DNA from: DAISJI01 sp964559835
GTDB taxonomy: Bacteria > Acidobacteriota > Terriglobia > Terriglobales > Acidobacteriaceae
Direction: 5' to 3'
Assembly: GCA_964559835.1 (NCBI GenBank)
Contig: CAZLJE010000075.1
Span: 1-7,772, forward strand
Length of the DNA: 7,772 bases
Program-made: the position numbers and the translations under genes
Shown here: piece by piece, positions 1 to 6,141 of the stretch
Layout: every line of letters begins with the position of its first letter
Numbering within the stretch: the first letter of the stretch is position 1
The notes under the pieces: model-generated
The model's input: only the letters and a program-made list of their open reading frames with translations
Databases searched by the model: none
Told to the model about the DNA's origin: nothing

Positions 1-127
1 CGGTGCCGCCAAAGCGGACCAGGCGCGGGACGGACGCCGTGGTCGCCTGCCCGAAGCTCAATGTTGAGAAAGCCATCACTAGCGTCCAAACTGCGGACTT
101 CACCACCCGCGATATCGTGAAATGCAT
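1..127 (-). CDS. Secreted protein, VPRLVRFGGT-type N-terminus (partial, runs off left edge)
   Basis: This is the first 42 codons of a minus-strand gene; the rest lies beyond base 1. The ATG at 127-125 is preceded by GAGGG about 8 nt upstream, which sets the start. The N-terminus begins MHFTISRVVK and continues with a hydrophobic stretch (SAVWTLVMAFSTLSF). A likely signal-peptidase region follows (GQATTA), so the product should be exported. The mature protein opens with VPRLVRFGGT. From memory, that string marks the start of large secreted Acidobacteriota proteins, some of which end in an S74 tail-fibre chaperone domain; their function is not known to me. Its last 30 bases here are identical to those of the gene at 7661-7772 on the opposite strand. 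The neighbouring metallophosphoesterase reads in the same direction, but a 146-bp gap with its own promoter suggests separate transcription. Confidence 0.75.
   Translation of the reverse strand, partial: MHFTISRVVKSAVWTLVMAFSTLSFGQATTASVPRLVRFGGT
2..31 (-). repeat. Left arm of an exact 30-bp inverted repeat at the window edges
   Basis: Bases 2-31 are the exact reverse complement of 7742-7771. Both arms encode VPRLVRFGGT in the two outward-facing secreted genes, and identity stops on the inner side of each arm. Beyond the outer side only one base is visible at each end, and it differs (G against C, read in the coding direction). Confidence 0.9.
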
Positions 128-172
128 GTAGGTGCCCTCGTTGATCTCCCGATCGATACCATTCACGCGCGC

Positions 173-188
173 CTGTCCGCGCGGACAG
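173..188. repeat. Perfect 16-bp palindrome in the leader of the left-edge gene
   Basis: CTGTCCGCGCGGACAG is a perfect palindrome lying 46-61 bases upstream of the ATG at 127. As RNA it can fold into a six-pair stem with a GCGC loop. No U-run follows it on the minus strand, so it is a poor Rho-independent terminator for the upstream metallophosphoesterase. It could be an operator for a dimeric regulator or a stabilising leader hairpin. Confidence 0.5.
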
Positions 189-225
189 CGGCATGAACCT
201 GAATTTCAAGTCGGGAGGACGTGAG

Positions 226-254
226 ATTATCTACTCAAACAAACGACATCGCAA
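226..254 (-). promoter_or_regulatory. Predicted sigma70-like promoter for the left-edge secreted gene
   Basis: On the minus strand TTGCGA (249-254) is separated by 17 bases from GATAAT (226-231). These match the consensus hexamers at 4/6 and 5/6. Transcription would start near 218, giving a leader of about 90 nt before the ATG at 127. That leader contains the palindrome at 173-188. The call is by pattern only. Confidence 0.45.
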
Positions 255-273
255 CCTTAATTGACGAGTGATG

Positions 274-1146
274 TCAGTGAGACCGCAGAGTCGTGAGCGT
301 TACTTCCGGCGGCGCGTTGAAACGGTACGGCAGCACGATCATCCCGATACCGCGGTTTGTATACAGGTGCATGTTGCGTACTCGGTAGTGTCCGAAAGGA
401 TATTTCCTGGCTAGCTCGGGCAGAATCAGGGGTGTGATCAGAGGCAGACGAACCTGGCCGCCATGAGAATGGCCGGACAGTTGGAGAGCAAACCCTCGCC
501 GTGCAGCCTCATCGGCAAGATCGGGCTCGTGGGCGAGCAGGACAACCGTTTCCTTGGCGGGAATGCGTGCCAAGGCACTGTCAAAGTTTGCGACTCCGAA
601 GATCGCATCGTCGACTCCAGCAATCCATATCCTCTGCCCTGCTCGTTCGATCGCCTGGTTGGAATTCCTCAGGACCGCAATCCCGGCGGCGCCAAGCACT
701 TCGGTCACGTAATGGCCTCTGGCGAAGAAGTCGTGATTGCCGAGGCACCCGACGACGCCGTGTGTGGCTGTGAGGCCTGAGAGGATGCGAGCACACAAGG
801 CAGCTTGGGTAAACACCCGGTGTGTAACGGGGAGGTTGATTCTTGGCGCCGTGGTCAGATCACCCGTGAAGACAGCCAAGTCCGGCTTCAGCGAGTTCGC
901 CAGCGCAACGGCAGCGGAGATTTCGCCGGCACCTGTGTAGGTACCGTAATGAAGGTCACTGAGCTGGGCGATTCGAAAGCCGTCGAACGCTTCCGGCAGG
1001 TTTGGGATGCGAAGCTCGAGCCGCTCGAGCGTGAGACGATGCGGTTCGACGAATTGGGCATATCCGGCCAGCGGCAGGGCCAAACCGGCCGCAGCAGCCA
1101 GGGAGGTCTTCAAGAACTTACGCCGGCTTACCAACTTGTTCCCCAC
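274..1146 (-). CDS. Tat-exported calcineurin-like metallophosphoesterase (YkuE/YaeI type)
   Basis: This 290-aa protein is a predicted binuclear-metal phosphoesterase. The N-terminus carries a textbook twin-arginine motif (SRRKFLK, residues 7-13) followed by a hydrophobic Ala/Leu stretch to about residue 30, so it should be exported folded by the Tat system. The metallophosphoesterase motifs are complete and in order: D64-x-H66 (SDLHYG), G95-D96, G136-N-H-D139, H206 (AHEPD) and GHSHGG at 225-230. This spacing fits the YkuE/YaeI group. Characterised relatives act on phospholipid or UDP-diacylglucosamine-type substrates, but the substrate here cannot be told. The start is GTG at 1146. Its Shine-Dalgarno is weak, but this start keeps the whole Tat motif; the downstream TTG at 1134 would keep it too. 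It diverges from the GT2 gene at 1241 across 94 bp. A role in envelope or lipid-carrier metabolism is inference from location. Confidence 0.88.
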   Translation of the reverse strand: MGNKLVSRRKFLKTSLAAAAGLALPLAGYAQFVEPHRLTLERLELRIPNLPEAFDGFRIAQLSDLHYGTYTGAGEISAAVALANSLKPDLAVFTGDLTTAPRINLPVTHRVFTQAALCARILSGLTATHGVVGCLGNHDFFARGHYVTEVLGAAGIAVLRNSNQAIERAGQRIWIAGVDDAIFGVANFDSALARIPAKETVVLLAHEPDLADEAARRGFALQLSGHSHGGQVRLPLITPLILPELARKYPFGHYRVRNMHLYTNRGIGMIVLPYRFNAPPEVTLTTLRSH

Positions 1147-1218
1147 CGCTCAGTCTAGCAAACCGCCGCACCATCCCAGTCATGGGCCGATTTGTCCCAC
1201 AGCCGTTCTCAACAAAGA

Positions 1219-1224
1219 TAGAAT
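1219..1224 (+). promoter_or_regulatory. Possible -10 element upstream of the stand-alone GT2 gene
   Basis: TAGAAT (5/6 to TATAAT) lies in an AT-rich patch 17 bases before the ATG at 1241. No convincing -35 stands at the usual distance. If used, transcription would start about 10 nt before the ATG. That would fit the absence of any Shine-Dalgarno there and suggest a very short-leader or leaderless mRNA. The call is weak. Confidence 0.25.
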
Positions 1225-1240
1225 TAAATAAACACGCTGC

Positions 1241-1999
1241 ATGACCGCCACGTACAGCATCATCATTCCCGCATTCAACGAAGGCCGCCGGTTAGCACCG
1301 AGCCTTGAGCGGATCCTTGCGTTTGTCGCGCAGGAACACTGGCGGGCGGAGATCATCGTGGTCAATGACGGTTCGACGGACAATACCGCCGAACTCGTGC
1401 GGGAATTTGCAAGCCGGAACACGACGATCCGCCTCGTCAATAACCCGGGCAATCGGGGAAAGGGCTTCAGCGTCCGAAACGGAATGCTGCAGGCCCATGG
1501 CGACATTCTGCTGTTTACCGACGCCGACCTGTCGGCTCCGATTTCCGAGGCGCCGAAATTGATTGCGGCCATCGACGCCGGCGCCGAGGTCGCGTTCGGT
1601 TCGCGGTGGCTGGATCCGTCGCTGCAGACGCACCGGCAATCGGCGCTACGCCAGGTGCTCGGGCGCGGCTATAACCTCCTGATGCGAATAATCCTCGGTC
1701 TGAACTTCAAGGACACGCAGTGCGGGTTCAAGGCATTTACGGCGAAAGCGGCGCGTCTGATTTTCCCCTCACAACGCATCGAACGCTGGGGCTTCGACCC
1801 CGAACTGCTGTTCCTGGCTCGCCGCGCCGGCCTGCAGGTGAGAGAAATCCCCGTGCGTTGGGGCCACGACAGGGGAACTAGGATCCATCCGTTCAGCGAC
1901 GGCTTCCAGATGTTTGTCGAAATGCTATCGATCCGCTGGAGCGACTTGCGCGGAGAGTATCAGCTCGCCTCCCGTCATGTGGCAAAGCTTTCGTCCTGA
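1241..1999 (+). CDS. Family 2 glycosyltransferase, polyprenyl/dolichyl-phosphate glucosyltransferase-like
   Basis: This 252-aa GT-A fold enzyme is predicted to move a sugar from an NDP-sugar to a polyprenyl phosphate or a related acceptor on the cytoplasmic membrane face. Visible motifs are SIIIPAFNE (6-14), IVVNDGSTDNT (39-49), the NRGKG loop (71-75) and the metal-binding D94-A-D96 inside TDADLSAP. Further on come GSRW (120-123) and DTQCGFKAF (158-166). TDADLSAP and TQCGFKAF are typical of the DPG-synthase-like (ALG5-type) branch. The fold ends near residue 235 with RWGHDRGTRIHPFSDG-type acceptor-side residues. No C-terminal membrane segments are seen, so it would be membrane-associated. The ATG at 1241 lacks a Shine-Dalgarno, but it begins exactly at the conserved fold. 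The gene converges on the fusion gene with only 6 bp between stops. The sugar and acceptor cannot be read from sequence. Confidence 0.87.
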   Translation: MTATYSIIIPAFNEGRRLAPSLERILAFVAQEHWRAEIIVVNDGSTDNTAELVREFASRNTTIRLVNNPGNRGKGFSVRNGMLQAHGDILLFTDADLSAPISEAPKLIAAIDAGAEVAFGSRWLDPSLQTHRQSALRQVLGRGYNLLMRIILGLNFKDTQCGFKAFTAKAARLIFPSQRIERWGFDPELLFLARRAGLQVREIPVRWGHDRGTRIHPFSDGFQMFVEMLSIRWSDLRGEYQLASRHVAKLSS

Positions 2000-2005
2000 C
2001 GCGGC

Positions 2006-3535
2006 TTACGCGTGTGCTGCAGCTACGGGCGGGCGGGTATCGGAAGATACAGCGTCCGCCTTCCCAAATACACCAAGCATCGTCATCGGTGGGAATGGCA
2101 GAAACCGGTCCACCCGGCGAAGTAGCGGGACCAGGATATTCAGGATCTTGACCTGCGCCAGACCGAATCGCTCTCGGCGCAGAATACGGGAATTGAGCCA
2201 CCAGACCGGCGCACCTGCGCGATTGAGCGGGACAAGTTTTACAAGTCCAAGACCCGCCTGAGCCGCTGACTCATTCAGTAGCTTCCTGGTGTACCGTCGC
2301 TGATGCCCTACCACTCGATCGAGCGATCCATATAACGACGGCGCGTTCGGTACCAGCACGAGCACACGACCGCCGTCCTCCAGAACGGAACACGCCAGGC
2401 GCAGTGCCGCCACATCGTCTTCGACGTGCTCTGCAACATTCTGCAGGATCACCGTATCGAACTTCGTTCCAGCGGGTAGCGTTTGGGGGCGTGCGGGATC
2501 GACGCACAGACCTCGGATATACGGTCGCGTATCGGTCAGCTTCCGCAACTCCCGAACCCAGAGCGGGTTCGGATCGCATGCCCAGTAGAGTTTTCGCGGA
2601 ACCAGGTTCAACGTCAGGCTTCCAACCCCTGCCCCCAATTCCAGCACGCGCTCGCCCACGTAGGGGCGCAGCAGGTCCGCCTGCCACCGCGTGTATTTCG
2701 GGGCGCGGCTCAACCGCGGCGCGACCTCGCTGCCGTATTCATCCCGTTTGCAGATGTTATCGGACAGCCGGAAGCGCAGGATGGCAAGGAGAGCTCTTAC
2801 TCCGTCCTTCCAGTTGATTTTCTTCCCTTCCTGGTAGGTTCGGCCGGAGTAGCTGATCGGAACCTCAAAAACACGTGCGCCGCGTTTTGCCAGCTTGATG
2901 GTTACCTCGGGCTCTATGCGGAAATCTCCGCTTACCAGAGGAATGCTGCGCAGCAGTTCGGTGCGCACCATCTTGTAACAGGTCTCCATGTCGGTCAGAT
3001 TCAGGTCGGAGGCCAGATCGCACAGGAACGTAAGCATGTTGTTGCCGATGGAATGCCGGAAGAAGAGCGCCCGCTTGAATCCTCCGGCCATGAATCGCGA
3101 TCCGAACACCGCGTCGGCATGCTCGTTCAGGAACAAGGGGAGCATCTGCAGCAGATCGCGCGGATGGTACTCGAGGTCGGCGTCATGGATGACGGTCAGT
3201 TCGCACTGCGCATGTTCCAGAGCGGTGCGTATCGCCGCGCCCTTGCCCTGATTGCGCTGATGACGGAAGAACAACCACTCCAGTTTGCCGCGGTCGTCAG
3301 GAAGGTCACGCTGGAGACGTTCGAGTACGTCCGGCGTCTGGTCGCGCGAACAGTCGTCCACCACGATGATCTGGATGCGGTTCAGGAGTGCTGATTCCGC
3401 CAGCACGAGCAGCCGTCGCAGGCTCGCCTCGACCAGGTACTGCTCGTTGTAAACGGGAACGAGGACAGACAGGCTCGTCAATGCCTGCGCGTTGTGCGCT
3501 GCTTCGTCCGATGTTGGTCCATACAGTAAGGACAC
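2006..3535 (-). CDS. Bifunctional GT2 glycosyltransferase / class I SAM-dependent methyltransferase
   Basis: This 509-aa fusion is the last gene of the operon. Residues about 22-260 form a DPM1-like GT2 domain: LSVLVPVYNE (22-31), IIVVDDCSRD (56-65), NQGKGAA (95-101), catalytic D118-A-D120 (HDADLEYHP) and GSRF (145-148). ETCYKM (184-189) and a YSGRTYQEGKKINWKDG block (229-245) typical of this group follow. Residues about 275-480 form a Rossmann methyltransferase with SAM-binding motif I ELGAGVG (299-305), an acidic post-I DPN and a motif near QNVAEHVEDD. No long hydrophobic segments occur, so it is cytosolic or peripheral. It could transfer a sugar and then methylate it or another part of the same glycan; substrates are unknown. 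The start is GTG at 3535, 3 nt after the epimerase stop, with AGGGG inside the epimerase 3' end, implying translational coupling. Such fusions exist under this composite name in public annotation. Confidence 0.88.
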   Translation of the reverse strand: MSLLYGPTSDEAAHNAQALTSLSVLVPVYNEQYLVEASLRRLLVLAESALLNRIQIIVVDDCSRDQTPDVLERLQRDLPDDRGKLEWLFFRHQRNQGKGAAIRTALEHAQCELTVIHDADLEYHPRDLLQMLPLFLNEHADAVFGSRFMAGGFKRALFFRHSIGNNMLTFLCDLASDLNLTDMETCYKMVRTELLRSIPLVSGDFRIEPEVTIKLAKRGARVFEVPISYSGRTYQEGKKINWKDGVRALLAILRFRLSDNICKRDEYGSEVAPRLSRAPKYTRWQADLLRPYVGERVLELGAGVGSLTLNLVPRKLYWACDPNPLWVRELRKLTDTRPYIRGLCVDPARPQTLPAGTKFDTVILQNVAEHVEDDVAALRLACSVLEDGGRVLVLVPNAPSLYGSLDRVVGHQRRYTRKLLNESAAQAGLGLVKLVPLNRAGAPVWWLNSRILRRERFGLAQVKILNILVPLLRRVDRFLPFPPMTMLGVFGKADAVSSDTRPPVAAAHA

Positions 3536-3538
3536 TTC

Positions 3539-4507
3539 TCAGACCCCTGCGTTAGCGGCAGAGACTGCTATCGCCTCGCGATACCATTTCACGGTCCGCT
3601 GCAAGCCTTCTTCAAGCGTTACCGAAGATTTATATCCGAAACGGCTGACCGCAAGCGAGATATCGGCCAGCGAATGCCTAATGTCTCCGACACGCTCCGG
3701 ACCATACTCGGGTTCTCCCGTGTAGCCCGTGAGCTTCTTGAGGACGGCAAACGTCTGGTTAAGCGTGACCCGGTTCCCTGTCGCCGCGTTGAAGGCTATG
3801 CCCGCAACTTGCGATGCCGGGGCATGACACGCAAGAAAATTGGCCTCGACTACGTTTTGAATGAAGGTGAAGTCCCGGCTCTGTTCGCCGTCGCCGTAGA
3901 TGGTTGGACGTTCGCCTCGGAGCATCCGCGGAATGAACTTCGCCATCACGCCCGAGTACATGGAGGTTGGGTCTTGGCGTGGCCCGAAAACATTGAAGTA
4001 GCGGAGGGACACAGTCTCCAAGCCGTATACCTGGTAGAACGATTTCATGTAGTACTCGCCCGTGAGCTTGGCCACGGCATAGGGCGAGATCGGGTCCGGC
4101 AACATCCCTTCGTGTTTCGGCAGAGTCGGCGTGTCTCCGTAAAGAGATGACGAGGAGGCGTACACAACGCGCTTCACCTTCGCATCGCGAGCCGCGACGA
4201 GCAGTTGCAGCGTTCCCTCGACGCAGGCCTGGTTGGTCTCGACCGGATCTTTCACCGAGCGCGGCACGGACGGGATCGCCGCCTCGTGAAAGATGTAATC
4301 AACGCCCCGGCAGGCTTCGGCGCAAGCGCGTGGGTCCGTGATGTCGGCTTGGAGAAACTCCGCTCTTCCGTGCAGGCAGTCGAGGTTTTCGCGTTTGCCG
4401 GTGCTCAGGTTATCGATCCCGCGGACCTGTTCGCCACGCGCAATCAGCGCCTCGGCGATCGATGAACCGATAAAACCCGCGATTCCAGTTACGAGATAAA
4501 CGGCCAT
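3539..4507 (-). CDS. NAD-dependent UDP-sugar 4-epimerase, WbpP/TviC-like
   Basis: This 322-aa extended short-chain dehydrogenase/reductase is predicted to epimerise C4 of a UDP-sugar in the cytosol. The NAD-binding motif is TGIAGFIG (7-14); most GalE proteins have TGGAGFIG. The catalytic pair is Y143 and K147 (SPYAVAK), with the Ser cluster ASSSSLYGD at 117-125. SVPRSVKDP (80-88), RYFNVFGPRQDP and a DGEQSRDF block complete the family pattern. The non-Gly residue in the first motif, the SVPRS block and the Ser run resemble WbpP/TviC, which handle UDP-GlcNAc/GalNAc or their uronic acids, more than plain GalE. That comparison is from memory. It starts at ATG 4507, 30 bp after the dehydrogenase stop, with only a weak Shine-Dalgarno. 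With the upstream dehydrogenase it would supply UDP-GalNAcA or a similar donor. A UDP-glucuronate 4-epimerase role is the main alternative. Confidence 0.88.
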   Translation of the reverse strand: MAVYLVTGIAGFIGSSIAEALIARGEQVRGIDNLSTGKRENLDCLHGRAEFLQADITDPRACAEACRGVDYIFHEAAIPSVPRSVKDPVETNQACVEGTLQLLVAARDAKVKRVVYASSSSLYGDTPTLPKHEGMLPDPISPYAVAKLTGEYYMKSFYQVYGLETVSLRYFNVFGPRQDPTSMYSGVMAKFIPRMLRGERPTIYGDGEQSRDFTFIQNVVEANFLACHAPASQVAGIAFNAATGNRVTLNQTFAVLKKLTGYTGEPEYGPERVGDIRHSLADISLAVSRFGYKSSVTLEEGLQRTVKWYREAIAVSAANAGV

Positions 4508-4537
4508 GAGTGTCGACGTCTCATGATTGTGCGGAAT

Positions 4538-5902
4538 CTAACAACGCACGATCTTCGGCGAGTCGATTCCCTTTGTCGCATTACGGCTGTCCACGACCAG
4601 CTTCGCTTCATTAACGATCTTCTTGTAGTCGTAATCTGAATGATCGGTCACGATAAGCAGGCAGTCGTAATCGCCGAGATTTTCCAACGGCGTGTTCTTC
4701 ATGTTCAGGTTGTAATGGCGGCCGTGACCGACCTGGGGGAAGAAAGGATCGTTGTAGCTAACGAGCGCGCCCTCTTTCTGCAGCAGCTCGATGATCGTCA
4801 GCGAAGGCGATTCCCGCAGGTCGTCGATGTCCTTCTTGTACGCAACCCCGAGTACCAGCACCTTGGCGCCGTTCAGCGCCTTTTTTTGTTTGTTGAGAGC
4901 GTTCGCGACCGACGACACCACGTGATAAGGCATGCCGCTGTTGATGTCGCCGGCCAACTCGATGAAGCGTGTCTGGAAATCGTATTCGTGCGCTTTCCAC
5001 GAAAGATAATACGGGTCGACCGGGATGCAGTGTCCGCCGAGCCCGGGACCCGGGTAAAAAGCATGAAACCCGAACGGCTTCGTCTTCGCAGCGTCAATGA
5101 CTTCCCAAACATCGATGCCCATCCGCAGACAGAGCAGCTTGAGTTCGTTCACCATCGCGATGTTCACGCAGCGATAGATGTTCTCCAGCAGCTTCGTCAT
5201 CTCTGCCGCGGCGGGCGTCGAGACCTTCACCGTCCGCCGGAAGATGCTGCCGTAGACGGCCGATGCCAGTTCGCTCGCGATTTCATCCAGCCCACCGATG
5301 ACCTTTGGAATGTCATGACGCGCGACGTCGGTGTTGCCGGGATCTTCGCGTTCCGGTGAGAACGCGACATAAAAAGTGTCGCTGGCCGGCTGCCCGTTCC
5401 GCGATGCCTTGAGCCCCAGCTTGTTTCCTTTTTCCAAAATCGGAACCAGCACCTCGTCGGTCGTGCCGGGATACGTCGTGCTCTCGAGCACGATCAACTG
5501 GCCGGGGCGGAGGTGTGGCGCAATATTCTCGGCGGTACCCGTGATGTAACTCATGTCCGGCTGGCGGTACTCGTCAAGCGGCGTAGGCACGCAGATGATG
5601 ACCGCGTCCATCTCGGAAATGCGCGAGAAATCCGAAGTCGGCGTGAAACCGTGGGCGCGCGCTGCCTGGATCTCCTTGGCCTCGATGCGGACGATGTACG
5701 ACCCGCCGGCATTGATGGTGTCAACCTTCCGCTGGTCGATATCGAAACCGGTAATCGCGAATTTCTGTTCGCTAAATAGAAGCGAGAGGGGCAGACCGAC
5801 ATATCCCAAGCCAATGACGCCAATTTTTGCGGTGCGGGCTTGAATCTTAGATTTGACTGTTTCGGGGTCGAAGACGACAGCGGAACGCGGGGCAGTAGAC
5901 AC
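4538..5902 (-). CDS. wbpA: UDP-N-acetylhexosamine 6-dehydrogenase, WbpA/TviB type
   Basis: This 454-aa protein of the UDP-Glc/GDP-Man dehydrogenase family makes two successive NAD-dependent oxidations of the C6 hydroxyl to a carboxylate, in the cytosol. Motifs in order are GLGYVGLP (31-38), CVPTPLDEYRQPDMS (104-118), ESTTYPGTT (140-148), SPEREDPGN (182-190), AEMTKLLEN with K237 and N241, and catalytic C292 in GPGLGGHCIPVDP. The C-terminal substrate domain has VLGVAYKKD and DLRESPS. REDPGN and PGPGLGGHCIPVDP, plus strong remembered similarity along the length, place it with WbpA/TviB (UDP-GlcNAc to UDP-GlcNAcA) rather than UDP-glucose dehydrogenase; UDP-ManNAc cannot be excluded. It is the first gene of the operon. 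The GTG at 5902 has GGAG 9 nt upstream and lies about 40 nt behind a good promoter. The codons for QKK form an A AAA AAG heptamer near 4881-4888. Confidence 0.92.
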   Translation of the reverse strand: MSTAPRSAVVFDPETVKSKIQARTAKIGVIGLGYVGLPLSLLFSEQKFAITGFDIDQRKVDTINAGGSYIVRIEAKEIQAARAHGFTPTSDFSRISEMDAVIICVPTPLDEYRQPDMSYITGTAENIAPHLRPGQLIVLESTTYPGTTDEVLVPILEKGNKLGLKASRNGQPASDTFYVAFSPEREDPGNTDVARHDIPKVIGGLDEIASELASAVYGSIFRRTVKVSTPAAAEMTKLLENIYRCVNIAMVNELKLLCLRMGIDVWEVIDAAKTKPFGFHAFYPGPGLGGHCIPVDPYYLSWKAHEYDFQTRFIELAGDINSGMPYHVVSSVANALNKQKKALNGAKVLVLGVAYKKDIDDLRESPSLTIIELLQKEGALVSYNDPFFPQVGHGRHYNLNMKNTPLENLGDYDCLLIVTDHSDYDYKKIVNEAKLVVDSRNATKGIDSPKIVRC

Positions 5903-5949
5903 GATCAGAGGCTCCAGAGAACGGAAAGATTGCGACGCTGAGTTGTTGC

Positions 5950-5977
5950 ATTATATCAGCGTTCCGAGAGTTTTGAA
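5950..5977 (-). promoter_or_regulatory. Sigma70-like promoter of the dehydrogenase-epimerase-fusion operon
   Basis: On the minus strand TTCAAA (5972-5977, 4/6) is separated by 16 bases from a perfect TATAAT (5950-5955). The predicted start lies near 5943. That leaves a leader of about 40 nt to the GTG at 5902, with GGAG at a proper distance. It is the strongest promoter pattern in the 239-bp divergent gap 5903-6141. The epimerase and fusion gene follow with 30-bp and 3-bp gaps and no visible terminator, so one transcript is expected. Confidence 0.6.
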
Positions 5978-6031
5978 CGGCCGCGGGACGTTATCTGCCG
6001 GGTTCCGATTTCGCGTCCTGAGGCAAACGCC

Positions 6032-6054
6032 TTAATGCGCATGTGAGACATTAA
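6032..6054. repeat. Dyad TTAATG-N11-CATTAA in the divergent gap
   Basis: TTAATG at 6032-6037 and CATTAA at 6049-6054 form a 6-bp inverted repeat. An 8-bp palindrome ATGCGCAT (6035-6042) overlaps the left arm. It lies between the operon promoter and the nucleotidyltransferase start. This could be an operator, but arms this short also occur by chance. Confidence 0.25.
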
Positions 6055-6069
6055 CTAATGAGTGCGGCT

Positions 6070-6096
6070 CCGCATCGAGCACAAAGCTCGACGCGG
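6070..6096 (+). other. Predicted leader hairpin upstream of the nucleotidyltransferase
   Basis: CCGC-A-TCGAGC (6070-6080), loop ACAAA, then GCTCGA-C-GCGG (6086-6096) form a stem of 6 + 4 pairs with one A-C mismatch. It ends 45 nt before the ATG at 6142. No U-tract follows, so it is not a standard terminator. It supports a non-coding leader here rather than an N-terminal extension from the ATG at 6058. Confidence 0.4.
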
Positions 6097-6141
6097 TGCA
6101 GCCGGAACTCGTCAGGTTCACGGCTGCTACACTGCGGGGCG

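Noticed and set aside
173..188. Palindrome as a Rho-independent terminator of the metallophosphoesterase
   Set aside because: No U-run follows it on the minus strand, and it sits about 85 bases past the stop codon, inside the predicted leader of the next gene.
2483..3394. Long (303-codon) open frame on the plus strand
   Set aside because: It lies wholly antisense to the GT2-methyltransferase fusion, which has clear domain motifs. The antisense protein shows no recognisable fold and arises from GC-rich codon structure.
4640..5359. 239-codon plus-strand open frame
   Set aside because: Antisense shadow of the UDP-HexNAc dehydrogenase, whose motifs are unambiguous.
6058..6141. N-terminal extension of the nucleotidyltransferase from the ATG at 6058
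   Set aside because: The 28 extra residues are Ser/Arg-rich, precede the start of the Rossmann-like core and overlap a stable hairpin. The ATG at 6142 fits the family start.
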